Made by a program: the position numbers and the translations under genes. Below are positions 44,676-53,537 of a DNA stretch of 64,000 bases, one piece after another. Source of the DNA: Bifidobacterium coryneforme (GTDB lineage Bacteria; Actinomycetota; Actinomycetes; Actinomycetales; Bifidobacteriaceae); the NCBI RefSeq assembly GCF_000737865.1, contig NZ_CP007287.1, positions 1,434,972 to 1,498,971 on the forward strand, read 5' to 3'. Under the pieces are notes generated by a model. That model ran no database searches. It was not told where the DNA came from and saw only the letters and a list, made by a program, of their open reading frames with translations. The stretch's first letter is position 1; the number at the start of each line of letters is the position of its first letter.

Positions 44676-46220
44676 TCAGGACTTGCCCGGGGCCTTGTCA
44701 TCCATAAGACCCGAAGCGGGAATATCCAGGACGAACTCCCCATCATCCGGAACCGACGACCTGTTGATCCTTGAATCATCCGACTGGTGCATGGTCACCG
44801 TTCCCCAGGCGGGCACCGACACCAGCTGCCAGCGATTCCCCCACCCGTTCACAGTGACGGCCGCCCTTATCGGGGTACCTGTCGGGTTGTAGATGTGGGC
44901 GCTGATGGACCCGTCCGGGGCCATGAAAGCCACCGACCCCAGGCCTCCGCTCCATCCGTTGGGGGTGTAGTTACTGGACTCGATGACCCTGGACCCCGGT
45001 TCCACATCCTGACCGAAGGCCCTGAGCATGAAGTACTCGAGGTTGCGGCGAACCCGCCCGGTGGCATGGTCGATGGTGACGACGCCACGGCGGCCATCCG
45101 CTCCGATCTGGTTGGGCAGGCCCCGTTCGTCCAGTGCCATGTTCCAGAGGGTGATGAAGGATTCCCCGTTCCGGACAAGCCAGTTTCCAATCACGCCCGA
45201 CATGATGTGGGCCGCGTCCTCGACCGTCTCGTTGAGCATGCACCTGCGCTCGGTCATCCCGTAGATCCACTGGGGGTAGACCCTGGTGGCGTTGGGCAGC
45301 TTGGTGTAGTCGTCGTCATACACATGGAGCGTCAGGCCGTCAATCGATCCAGCCTGGGCCGGGCTGACGTCCCGGTCGACCGGACCGGTCAGGCTGTGCG
45401 CGGAATCATCGTTGATGAAGATTTTGACCTGAGGGTGGCTCCTATCGAGAGCCGGGCGCAGGAATCTGTGGGCGAAGTCCGCCTGCTGGGCCAGGGTCCA
45501 TGTCATGGCGGGCCAGGGAGCCGCGTTGGAAGGTTCGTTCTGGACCGTGACCGCCCAGATGGGGATGCCCAGGGCCTCCATCTCGTCCACGTACCTGGCG
45601 AAGTAGCGTGCATAGACCCCCTCAAACGAATCCTCCAGTGGGTCATACCCATTGCCTGTCCACTCATTGAACCGGAGGTGACCACCCTGGCAGAGATGCC
45701 CCGTGTTCTTCATCCAGGCCGGGGCGCTCCAGGGGGAGGCGATGATTCGCACGGCCGGATTGATGGAGAGGATTTCCCTGACGACCGGGATGATGTACTT
45801 GAAGTCCTTGGTGGCATCGGGCGCGCCCGGTTCCCCTTCACCCAGGGAGAAGTGTTTCAGGTCCTTGTCATGGTCCCCGTAGGGAATGTCGTCATAGGTG
45901 TAATACGGCTGGGAGGACGGTTCGCAGGACCCCAGGGGAATGCGGATGCAGGAGAACCCGGCCTTGTCGGGATTGAACATGTCGTCCAACATGGCATGGC
46001 GTTGTTCCTTGGACTGGCATCCCCAGATCAGCGAGGCTGCGGCATCGGTGATGGCGGCTCCGGCACCCAACCAGGGCTGATGCTGTTGACTCGGGTCGAT
46101 GACTATCGGCGTGGCACCATCAGGGGTATCGGCGAACCCCGGCGAATCCAGGGGGCGCCGCCGGTCCGACAGGTCTCCCGATGTCACGGTCCAATACTGG
46201 TTGCTGAACATGTGCGTCAT
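44676..46220 (-). CDS. Glycoside hydrolase family 30 enzyme (copy B)
   Basis: The 514-residue paralogue of the downstream gene has the same order of motifs: WLGAGAAITDAAASL, SPWSAPAWMK, acid/base VQNEPSNA (Glu229) and probable nucleophile YGMTERRCMLNE (Glu324). The two copies are similar along their whole length but diverged in loops, so they probably handle different substrates. No signal peptide is seen. AAGAGGAA precedes the ATG at 46220. The 289-bp gap upstream (46221-46509) is AT-richer and holds its promoter and the rplL terminator, but no gene. Confidence 0.9.
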   Translation of the reverse strand: MTHMFSNQYWTVTSGDLSDRRRPLDSPGFADTPDGATPIVIDPSQQHQPWLGAGAAITDAAASLIWGCQSKEQRHAMLDDMFNPDKAGFSCIRIPLGSCEPSSQPYYTYDDIPYGDHDKDLKHFSLGEGEPGAPDATKDFKYIIPVVREILSINPAVRIIASPWSAPAWMKNTGHLCQGGHLRFNEWTGNGYDPLEDSFEGVYARYFARYVDEMEALGIPIWAVTVQNEPSNAAPWPAMTWTLAQQADFAHRFLRPALDRSHPQVKIFINDDSAHSLTGPVDRDVSPAQAGSIDGLTLHVYDDDYTKLPNATRVYPQWIYGMTERRCMLNETVEDAAHIMSGVIGNWLVRNGESFITLWNMALDERGLPNQIGADGRRGVVTIDHATGRVRRNLEYFMLRAFGQDVEPGSRVIESSNYTPNGWSGGLGSVAFMAPDGSISAHIYNPTGTPIRAAVTVNGWGNRWQLVSVPAWGTVTMHQSDDSRINRSSVPDDGEFVLDIPASGLMDDKAPGKS

Positions 46221-46438
46221 TGCATTCCTCTTAACGTCGACCTCGAACGGGAAGAATCAGGGCAGTAAACCAAGATACAGAGGCATAGTAACATATTTAA
46301 TCACTATTGCTCAACTTGAGTCAGAAACAATCAACTGCTGATATAGATCATCACGACGGTCGCGAACGCCCCATCTACATCGATGAAGGTTCCCCCTCGT
46401 CGGCTCCGCTCCGACCCGGCCAAACCTCATTGCGATAT

Positions 46439-46474
46439 GAAAAACCCCGCTCCATGGAGAACCATGGTGCGGGG
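46439..46474 (-). terminator. Terminator of rplJ-rplL
   Basis: A 13-bp arm pair (46445-46457 with 46462-46474, one T/T mismatch) with a 4-nt loop is followed on the minus strand by TTTTTC. It lies 36 bp after the rplL stop. Confidence 0.85.
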
Positions 46475-46509
46475 CTTGCAGTTCAAGCAGCTCCTTCAGG
46501 AGCCTGCAA

Positions 46510-46890
46510 TCACTTGAGCTCGACGGTGGCGCCGGCTTCTTCCAGCTGGGACTTCGCCTTGTCGGCGTCTTCCTTCTTGGCACCTTCCAGAACGGGCTTG
46601 GGGGTGTCGTCGACCAGAGCCTTGGCGTCGGCCAGGCCCAGGTTGGTGATGGCGCGAACGGCCTTGATGACCTGGATCTTCTTGTCGCCAACGCTGGAGA
46701 GGATGACGTCGAACTCGGACTTCTCCTCCTCGGCCGGTGCGGCTGCACCGGGGGCGGCGGCAACGGCTGCCACGGGAGCGGCGGCCTCAACGTCGAACTC
46801 ATCCTCGAACTTCTTGACGAAGTCGGACAGCTCGACCAGGGTCATTTCCTTGAACGCGTCGATGAGCTCATCAGCAGAGAGCTTAGCCAT
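46510..46890 (-). CDS. rplL: 50S ribosomal protein L7/L12
   Basis: The 126-residue acidic protein has the L12 dimerisation N-domain ([33 protein letters not shown]), an Ala/Gly hinge ([18 protein letters not shown]) and the C-domain that contacts translation factors ([35 protein letters not shown]). It forms the ribosomal stalk with L10. It follows rplJ by 101 bp in the standard rplJL operon. Confidence 0.97.
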   Translation of the reverse strand: MAKLSADELIDAFKEMTLVELSDFVKKFEDEFDVEAAAPVAAVAAAPGAAAPAEEEKSEFDVILSSVGDKKIQVIKAVRAITNLGLADAKALVDDTPKPVLEGAKKEDADKAKSQLEEAGATVELK

Positions 46891-46991
46891 GATGGCTTCC
46901 TTTCATTTGTGGCAACCGGTGTATTTGGTTGACCGGCCACCGAACATTCTTTTGTTTACAGCAGCTTGAATCAGGGCCGAGGGCCTTGAAC

Positions 46992-47513
46992 TCAAGCGGC
47001 CTTTTCCTGCTTCTCGCGCAGCGCATCGAAGGTGCGCACGGCCTTGGTAGGCACAGCGACGAAGAGGTTGGCGGCCTTGGACATGGTGCCCTTGAGCGCG
47101 CCCGCCATCTTGGAAAGCAGGACCTCGCGAGACTCCAGATCCGCGATCTTCTTCACGGCATCGGCATCGACGACGGTTCCATCAATGAAACCACCCTTGA
47201 CGACCAGTGCCTTGTTCTCCTTGGCGAAATCACGCAGCGTCTTGGCAGCCTCGACGTAATCACCCTTGACGAAGGTGATGGCGCAGGGACCGGCGAGCAT
47301 CTCATCGAGACCCTCAATGCCAGCCTCCCCGGCTGCAATACGGGCGAGCGTGTTCTTCGCCACTGAGTAGGAAGTATCGCGGCCTAGCTTGCTTCGCAGG
47401 TCGGCGACCTGCGGAACACTGAGCCCGCGGTACTCGGTGAGGATCACCGCGTCGGCGTCACGGAACTTGTCCGTCAGCCTGGCGACGACCTCTTCCTTTT
47501 CGGGCCTTTTCAT
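46992..47513 (-). CDS. rplJ: 50S ribosomal protein L10
   Basis: The 173-residue protein begins MKRPEKEEVVARLTDKFRDADAVILTEYRGLSVPQVADLRSKL, standard for L10, and ends in the helix that anchors L7/L12 dimers. The ATG at 47513 is the family start; the open frame extends 24 codons upstream into the leader. The 220 bp between this gene and the GH78 stop must carry the promoter and may carry an L10-type autoregulatory leader (TCTACTCAGGAAGGAACGCC just before the ATG), which I cannot fold reliably by eye. Confidence 0.96.
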   Translation of the reverse strand: MKRPEKEEVVARLTDKFRDADAVILTEYRGLSVPQVADLRSKLGRDTSYSVAKNTLARIAAGEAGIEGLDEMLAGPCAITFVKGDYVEAAKTLRDFAKENKALVVKGGFIDGTVVDADAVKKIADLESREVLLSKMAGALKGTMSKAANLFVAVPTKAVRTFDALREKQEKAA

Positions 47514-47733
47514 GGCGTTCCTTCCTGAGTAGACCATGGCATAGCCCAGCACAAGGAACCAGCAGAAGAAAGGGGAATACCCCACTCACAGGCGGAGCAT
47601 AAACGAATCGGATAGAACAACCCGATAAACTCAACCTGTGCTGGCTCGGCGCACCGAACTTCGGGGACCTTACGGCCCCGACCAACAGTCTTTGGTGTAC
47701 GGAGTGAAACTGTACACACCCGGGTGGACCAGG

Positions 47734-50529
47734 TCAAGTCAAGGGCGAGCAGGCACTGACCGTATGGGCTCCCGCCCCCAGCGGCTCCAGGGGAAGGGAA
47801 CCCCTCGGGCATACGGTGCGGCCAAGCACCATTCCATCCCCCTCGGCCTTGACCACCGTATCGACCCCATCAACGGTGACGGCGACCTCCTGCCCCGCGC
47901 CGACCCCAATCATCGGGGGAAGAACCAGATGGGCACGGCACCCCTGCGGCAGATCGAGTTCCATTCGGATGCCGGAGAGGCTGGTCCGACCACCAGCGGT
48001 CCGTACCGGTCCTGAAGTCCGGTAACCCACCGACAGGTCACCCCTGGGCAGGGGCAGGACCACAGCCGCCTGTTCAAGATCACCGGGTTGCGGGATGCAG
48101 GCGAGGGAGCGGCACCCAGGCTCCAAGGGACGAATTCCCATCAGGCCAGAGGGCAGGAGGTAGACAGGCGATGCGGCCCAGGGGTGGGAGTAGGTGGTAT
48201 TGGGCTTAAGACAGGGATCCCAGGCCTCCATGGTTCCACCACTGCCCTGATCGAGCATGTGATTCCATGTCCGTAAGCCTGTGGTTGCACTGATCAGAGC
48301 AGTGGCATCCGCCCCCAGGCCCGACCGGTAAAGGCCATCCAGATAGACGGCCGCCACGTAAACGCTGCACGCCATACCCCGACCGCGCAGGAAGTCCCCC
48401 ACCCGTTCGATTCTCCCCCTGGGTGGTTCCGCAAAGGCCAGGGCGAAGGCCGAGGCGTGGAGGGAGTGGTGGGCCAGGGGACGTCCGGAGGGTCCGTGAT
48501 CCAGTCCATCCCAGTAGGCACCGGCAGAGGGGTCATAGAGACGATCGTTGATGGCGGCACGCATCCTGGAGGCCACGCGGGCAAAGAGGACGGCATCACC
48601 ATGGCGGCCCAGGGCCTTGGCCATATCGGCCATATCGGCGAAGGCACGGGAGGATAGGGCATTGACCACCGTATTGACCCTGCCGAAGAGATACCCGTCA
48701 CGCTCGCTCTCAGGCCAGTCGACCAGATCCCCGTCCATTTGGCTTGACCGGCCCGGTTCCTTGACCACCAGGCCGCTCTCCCGGTCGAGGTACCTGAAGG
48801 GCAGGAGACTACAGAGCCGCCGGTATCGACTGCGCATCTGACCGAGGTCGCCGGTCGACATCCAGGCATCGTGCACGGCCAGGATGGAATACAGGGGCCA
48901 CTCGGTGGGCCAGGTTCGATTTCCCACCAGATAATCCACCGTGTAGCGGCCGATGGACGGGGCGTCATCCAGGGCCTGATGAGCCCGCTGCTGAATCCAA
49001 GCATCTGCCTCATAGGGAGCCCGCTCCCTGGTCCAAGAGTCCACATATATGTTGGCATTGAGTCTCGTGACGGTGTCCCGCCCCAATTTCCAGACCCTGT
49101 CAAGGACAGGCCGGGAGGATCGGAAGTCGGCATGGGTGTCAATCGCCGGTGTCAGAAGAGCGGCGGCCTCCACCTGCCCGGCGGCGACGGCCGAGACCAG
49201 CTCTTCCCAAGCCTGCCCCGACTCCTCACAGACCAGCTCCGCATACCGGAAGACGCGAATCCCCCAGGTCTCGGCCGCATTCTCCCCCGCCTCCATCCGC
49301 CAGCGATCCTCATACACATTGCCTGCGGAGAGCTGGTATCTGACCCGGTCATCGTCCTGAACAACCTCCCCATACCGGATCAGAAGATCCATACCACCCG
49401 AAAGGGTCGCCCGCAACCGTATACCCCCCATCACCACGGAGCCGAAATCCAGAAGCACGCTTTTCGGCGTGGTGCGGCGGATATTCTTCGGATGCAGGTA
49501 GGAGGTCTGCAAAGAATCAACAGGTGAAGCCAGGCAGTGGTCGAATGGCTCCTTCACCCTGGCGGGCGGCCAGTCCCTGTCGTCGAAGCCGGCCGCCGAA
49601 AGACCCCCGGGATAGAACGACAGGTCGATATCCTCGGCAGGAGCCCGGTAGTACCTGGTACCGATGGAGGCGCTGTCCGGGAAGGCGGCACCACCCGGCA
49701 GGGCCTTCCAGGAGGCGTCCGTGCCGTAGTGCTCCACCTGTCCGTCTTCGAAACAGACATCGAGCTGGGCGGCGAACCTCTGATCCGACGTTGCATAGGC
49801 GATGACGCCGATGAAGTTGTCTCCGCCCGGCTGCAGGATCCCGCCTACGTCATACCCGTCGTAGCGGGCCTCGTCGCCCAGGGGGAAGACCGGTCCACAC
49901 CCCTGGAAGGCACCGTTCATCCAGAGTCGGTAGACGAATTGCCTGGCCGGCCTGGTCGACGAGGCCGTGGCGTTCAGGGTCGCCCACCGTACCGGTTTGG
50001 CAGGCAATGCGACCACGCCACGCAGAAAGGCCCAACCCCAAGCGTTTCCACCTTCGTTCTGGGTCCGGTTCTGGGCCTGGGGGGATTCGTCTCTCTCGGT
50101 CCAGATGGCCTGGGCCGACCATCTGGAACCGGGGCCGGTTCCGAGGGTGGCGGCCCTGGACCGAAACACCACCTGCTCCTGGGCATCCAGCAGTTCCACC
50201 CTCAGCCAGTACCGCTCCGAGGGTCCCATGGGAACCTCAGGCAGTGCAGCCCCGTTGAGTTCGTCAATCGGACGGATGCCGCTCTCCCAGGTAAAAACGG
50301 AATCTCGGGAAAAGCCGTTCCCCATGTCGGGATTCGGCCTGTCGGCCACGATGACCCGTGCCGAGCAAGCGGAATCATCCGCAGCCAACATGGGGTCAAG
50401 GCGCCATCTGACCCGGGGAACCTCATAGGGTTCCAAGGCAACCGGGCTCACCCGGTCATTGACAAGAATCCGAATTCGACCGTCAGGTACCGGGGCGGCC
50501 CCGCCTCCATGATTCGAATCTGACAGCAT
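47734..50529 (-). CDS. Alpha-L-rhamnosidase, GH78 family
   Basis: The 931-residue protein has the GH78 layout: N-terminal beta-sandwich domains (about 1-430, including the FVYRLWMNGAFQGCGPVFPL region typical of the carbohydrate-binding part), then an (alpha/alpha)6 barrel (about 450-820). The acidic catalytic region VDSWTRERAPYEADAWIQQR is present, and a C-terminal beta-domain closes the protein. GH78 enzymes release terminal alpha-L-rhamnose from flavonoid glycosides, saponins or pectin fragments. No signal peptide is present, so substrates must be imported. It is last in an operon with a sugar ABC transporter and starts 9 bp after the DUF624 gene. Rhamnose breakdown genes are not in the window. 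Confidence 0.88.
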   Translation of the reverse strand: MLSDSNHGGGAAPVPDGRIRILVNDRVSPVALEPYEVPRVRWRLDPMLAADDSACSARVIVADRPNPDMGNGFSRDSVFTWESGIRPIDELNGAALPEVPMGPSERYWLRVELLDAQEQVVFRSRAATLGTGPGSRWSAQAIWTERDESPQAQNRTQNEGGNAWGWAFLRGVVALPAKPVRWATLNATASSTRPARQFVYRLWMNGAFQGCGPVFPLGDEARYDGYDVGGILQPGGDNFIGVIAYATSDQRFAAQLDVCFEDGQVEHYGTDASWKALPGGAAFPDSASIGTRYYRAPAEDIDLSFYPGGLSAAGFDDRDWPPARVKEPFDHCLASPVDSLQTSYLHPKNIRRTTPKSVLLDFGSVVMGGIRLRATLSGGMDLLIRYGEVVQDDDRVRYQLSAGNVYEDRWRMEAGENAAETWGIRVFRYAELVCEESGQAWEELVSAVAAGQVEAAALLTPAIDTHADFRSSRPVLDRVWKLGRDTVTRLNANIYVDSWTRERAPYEADAWIQQRAHQALDDAPSIGRYTVDYLVGNRTWPTEWPLYSILAVHDAWMSTGDLGQMRSRYRRLCSLLPFRYLDRESGLVVKEPGRSSQMDGDLVDWPESERDGYLFGRVNTVVNALSSRAFADMADMAKALGRHGDAVLFARVASRMRAAINDRLYDPSAGAYWDGLDHGPSGRPLAHHSLHASAFALAFAEPPRGRIERVGDFLRGRGMACSVYVAAVYLDGLYRSGLGADATALISATTGLRTWNHMLDQGSGGTMEAWDPCLKPNTTYSHPWAASPVYLLPSGLMGIRPLEPGCRSLACIPQPGDLEQAAVVLPLPRGDLSVGYRTSGPVRTAGGRTSLSGIRMELDLPQGCRAHLVLPPMIGVGAGQEVAVTVDGVDTVVKAEGDGMVLGRTVCPRGSLPLEPLGAGAHTVSACSPLT

Positions 50530-50538
50530 GATGCCCCT

Positions 50539-51375
50539 CTACTGCCGGTAGTCGGACAAGGGAGAGAAGGACGGGGACCCGGAACCCTGCCGGTACATGG
50601 ACTCGATTACGGGGTCTCGGCTTTCCTTGGCCATCTGCAGGAAGAAGGGCTGCGCCTGCCAACGGGCGGCCGCCCAAATCAGATACCAGATCAGCCCGGT
50701 ACCCAGGAGGGCAACCAGAATCGGCGACCTGAGCAATCCCCAGACATATCCGGCGAGAGCCAGGATGGAGACCAGCAACATGTAGAAACGCCTGACCGAA
50801 AGGAGTAGGGCGTTGACCAGGAGGCGCCGAATTACGGCCTTGGGATACTCCACGACCAGAACCAGGGAGACGAAGGCCGTCTGCACCAGAAGGACCAGGC
50901 AGACCACAATCAAAGGCCAGAGCAGCCCTCCCCATGAGACCACCGCGGCAATCTGCAGATCATATACCAGGGCGAAGGCGATGATGCCAAGAGGAAGCCA
51001 CGCCATCCAGGAACGGACGGCCAGTCGGGCGTACGCCTTGAAGTAATAGGTGAAGAACCCTGATGTAACCGACTGGTCCACGTATGGCCGGGCAATCCAA
51101 TCGGGCAACTTCCGCCCCTCCTCTTCCATGGTCTCCAGAACATGAAACCGGATGGCCGTGGAGGACGAGGCCAGACCGGGATGATCCCGGAAAACCGCAA
51201 AGAGTGCCGCCAGCCCAGGCGCACTCAGGACACAGGCCAGAATGCAGGCAGGGTAATACTCCGGACTCTGCATGAACACCAGGACCAGAACCAGGGGGAG
51301 CATGCCGATGAGGGTGCAGAACCCCGAACCCAGTACAACCGCAACGGAATTGGTCACCCCCAGGAGGGCACGCAT
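50539..51375 (-). CDS. DUF624 (YesL-like) membrane protein
   Basis: The 278-residue protein has about six membrane segments (VAVVLGSGFCTLIGMLPLVLVLVFM, then pairs around 100-190 and 205-245). YesL/DUF624 proteins are found with ABC sugar transporters and rhamnosidase or galacturonate genes in Firmicutes and actinobacteria; the role is unknown. I prefer the ATG at 51375, with AAGGGG 6 bases upstream, to an ATG at 51441 that adds 22 polar residues. It sits between the permease and the GH78 gene, so it belongs to the same import system. Confidence 0.8.
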   Translation of the reverse strand: MRALLGVTNSVAVVLGSGFCTLIGMLPLVLVLVFMQSPEYYPACILACVLSAPGLAALFAVFRDHPGLASSSTAIRFHVLETMEEEGRKLPDWIARPYVDQSVTSGFFTYYFKAYARLAVRSWMAWLPLGIIAFALVYDLQIAAVVSWGGLLWPLIVVCLVLLVQTAFVSLVLVVEYPKAVIRRLLVNALLLSVRRFYMLLVSILALAGYVWGLLRSPILVALLGTGLIWYLIWAAARWQAQPFFLQMAKESRDPVIESMYRQGSGSPSFSPLSDYRQ

Positions 51376-51486
51376 GGCATGCCCCTTCGAACCTGCGGTC
51401 TCACTGTCACGGTTATCACGAACGCTCACGCCATGCCCCAATCTCTGGTCCGCCCTTGCTTGATTCGCTGTCTCCGCGTATGAAGC

Positions 51487-52386
51487 TCAGCCCTTCATGC
51501 CGGAAGTGGCGATACCGGCTATGAACTGTTTCTGCCCAAGGAGGAAGACAATCAGGATGGGCAGGACCGAAATGACCGAACCCGTCATGATCATTGCGAA
51601 ATCAGCGTTGTACTGGGAAATGAAGAGCTTCAGACCCAGCTGGATCGTATAGAGCTTCTGGGAGCGCAGGTAGATCAGCGGACCCATGTAGTCGTTCCAG
51701 GTGTTGGTGAAGGTGATGATGGCCAGGGCCGCCAGGGATGGGCCGGACAGGGGCAGGACGACCCTCCAGTAGATGCCGAACTCACTCAGACCATCCAGTC
51801 TGGCCGCTTCGGACAAGTCCTCGGGTATGGTGTCGTAGAACTGTTTCATCATGAAGACACCGAAGGCTCCGAAGGCCTGCAGAAGGATGATGGACCACCT
51901 GGTATCGGAGAGGCCGACGGCTGAGACCAGCTTGAACTGCGGAATCATGTAGGCCTGCCAGGGCACCGCCATGGTGGCGATGTAAATCAAGAAAAGAGTG
52001 GTGCGCCCTCTGAAGGGAATCTTCGAAAAACCATAGGCCGCGAAGGACCCGGTAAAGACCTGCAGGAGGGTCACAATCACAGCGAAGAAAACGGTGTTGA
52101 GCAACCAGGTCGTCATATCCGACTTGGTCCAGATGGTTGCGTAGTTCTCCCAATGCCAGACCGATGGGAACCATTTGATGGGAATGGCATACACCTCGTT
52201 GTTGGGCTTCAGTGAGGAAAGCACCATCCAGAAGAAGGGCAGAAGGACGAAGGCCGAGACGACGACCATGGACAGATACCCGATGATGGTCCCGGCGATC
52301 TTGGCCGGAGAGGCCTTCTTCCTGTTCCAGGGAATCTCCTCGACGGCAGGCGAGGCAAGGGCCGAAGACACTGTGTTGGTGGACAT
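51487..52386 (-). CDS. Sugar ABC transporter permease (MalG type)
   Basis: The 299-residue membrane protein has six hydrophobic segments and the CUT1 EAA loop (YDTIPEDLSEAARLDGLSEFGIYWRVVLPLSGPSLAA) that docks the ATPase. It resembles MalG-type permeases. It begins 4 bp after the other permease, so translation is coupled. No ATPase gene is in the operon; a shared MsiK-type ATPase is usual in actinobacteria. The substrate is probably a rhamnosylated oligosaccharide or glycoside, judged from the adjacent GH78 gene. Confidence 0.92.
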   Translation of the reverse strand: MSTNTVSSALASPAVEEIPWNRKKASPAKIAGTIIGYLSMVVVSAFVLLPFFWMVLSSLKPNNEVYAIPIKWFPSVWHWENYATIWTKSDMTTWLLNTVFFAVIVTLLQVFTGSFAAYGFSKIPFRGRTTLFLIYIATMAVPWQAYMIPQFKLVSAVGLSDTRWSIILLQAFGAFGVFMMKQFYDTIPEDLSEAARLDGLSEFGIYWRVVLPLSGPSLAALAIITFTNTWNDYMGPLIYLRSQKLYTIQLGLKLFISQYNADFAMIMTGSVISVLPILIVFLLGQKQFIAGIATSGMKG

Positions 52387-52390
52387 GGTC

Positions 52391-53380
52391 TCAGTCCTCC
52401 TTCAGGTTGTTGTACCAGAACTGAATCAGTGTGACCACCATGCAGATGGCCAAAAGAACCAGGGAGACGGCCGAGGCGTAACCGAAGTCGCCACGCTCGA
52501 AGGCCACACGGTAGATGTACTGGGCCAGCACCAGGGTGCTGGTGCCGGGACCGCCATCGGTCATGACCAGTGTCAGATCGAGAATCTTGAAGGATCCGAT
52601 GGTCAGGGTGATCATGACGAAGAAGAGCGTGGGGCGCATCATGGGGACGGTCACGTGCCAGAAGCGTTGCCATCCGCTGGTACCGTCAAGCTCGGCCGCC
52701 TCATAAAGCTCGGAGGGAATGGTCTGCAACCCAGCCAGAAGCAGGATCATATAATAGCCGACCTCACGCCAGGTGCCCACAATGATGACGGCGGGCATGG
52801 CCCAGGCCGTCGAACCCAACCACCCGGGAGGGTTGCTGATGAACAGCCTGAGGAAGGAATTTATGGGGCCGGACTTGGGGTCGAAGAGCATGCCCCATAC
52901 CTGCGCAGCAGCCACCAGGGAGGTGATGTAAGGGAAGAATGCCACCGTCCTGAAGAAGGCTCGACCACGCAGCTTGGAATTGAGCAGGACAGCCAGGGCG
53001 AAGGCCAGAATCAGGGTCAGGGGGATGTGGACTATCGAGTAGTAGAAGGTGTTCCATACCGAGGTCATGAAAATCTTGTCATGGGAGAGCCTGACCCAAT
53101 TCTTTACCCCGTTGAAGACGGGTTTGCCGAAGGCCGACCACTTGGTGAAGGCTATATAGAAAAGGGTCAATGTGGGCAGGAGGGTCAGGCAGATGAAGCC
53201 GATGAAGTTCGGTGAAATGAAAATCAGTCCATTGCGCAGATTCCTTCGTGAAATCGCCTTGGCGTTGAACCTGCCCTGTCTGGATTTTGGGGCTCGCCGC
53301 CCATCGCCGGGTCCCTGGGACCCGGTTTTGCGATCCGCAACCGCCTGTCGGCTGCCGATTACTCCGGTTTCTTCCGTCAT
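52391..53380 (-). CDS. Sugar ABC transporter permease (MalF type)
   Basis: The 329-residue protein has a cytoplasmic basic N-terminus (about 45 residues), six membrane segments beginning NGLIFISPNFIGFICLTLLPTLTLFYIAF, and an EAA loop (LQTIPSELYEAAELDGTSGWQRFWHVTVPMMRPT). It pairs with the MalG-type permease downstream to form the channel. It lies 157 bp after the solute-binding protein gene, a gap that may hold a processing hairpin but shows none by eye. Confidence 0.92.
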   Translation of the reverse strand: MTEETGVIGSRQAVADRKTGSQGPGDGRRAPKSRQGRFNAKAISRRNLRNGLIFISPNFIGFICLTLLPTLTLFYIAFTKWSAFGKPVFNGVKNWVRLSHDKIFMTSVWNTFYYSIVHIPLTLILAFALAVLLNSKLRGRAFFRTVAFFPYITSLVAAAQVWGMLFDPKSGPINSFLRLFISNPPGWLGSTAWAMPAVIIVGTWREVGYYMILLLAGLQTIPSELYEAAELDGTSGWQRFWHVTVPMMRPTLFFVMITLTIGSFKILDLTLVMTDGGPGTSTLVLAQYIYRVAFERGDFGYASAVSLVLLAICMVVTLIQFWYNNLKED

Positions 53381-53537
53381 CTGTCCCTGCTCCTTACTGC
53401 CGTCACCGTGTCATGGGTTTGAAAATCACCTGCCACGCTCATTCCATCCGTGCCCTCACCAGGCCAAACCACAAGGCCGATGGCGGGGAGACTCCAGGGC
53501 CTGTTGCTTCCCCGGAGCCTCCCCACCACCGCGGGCG

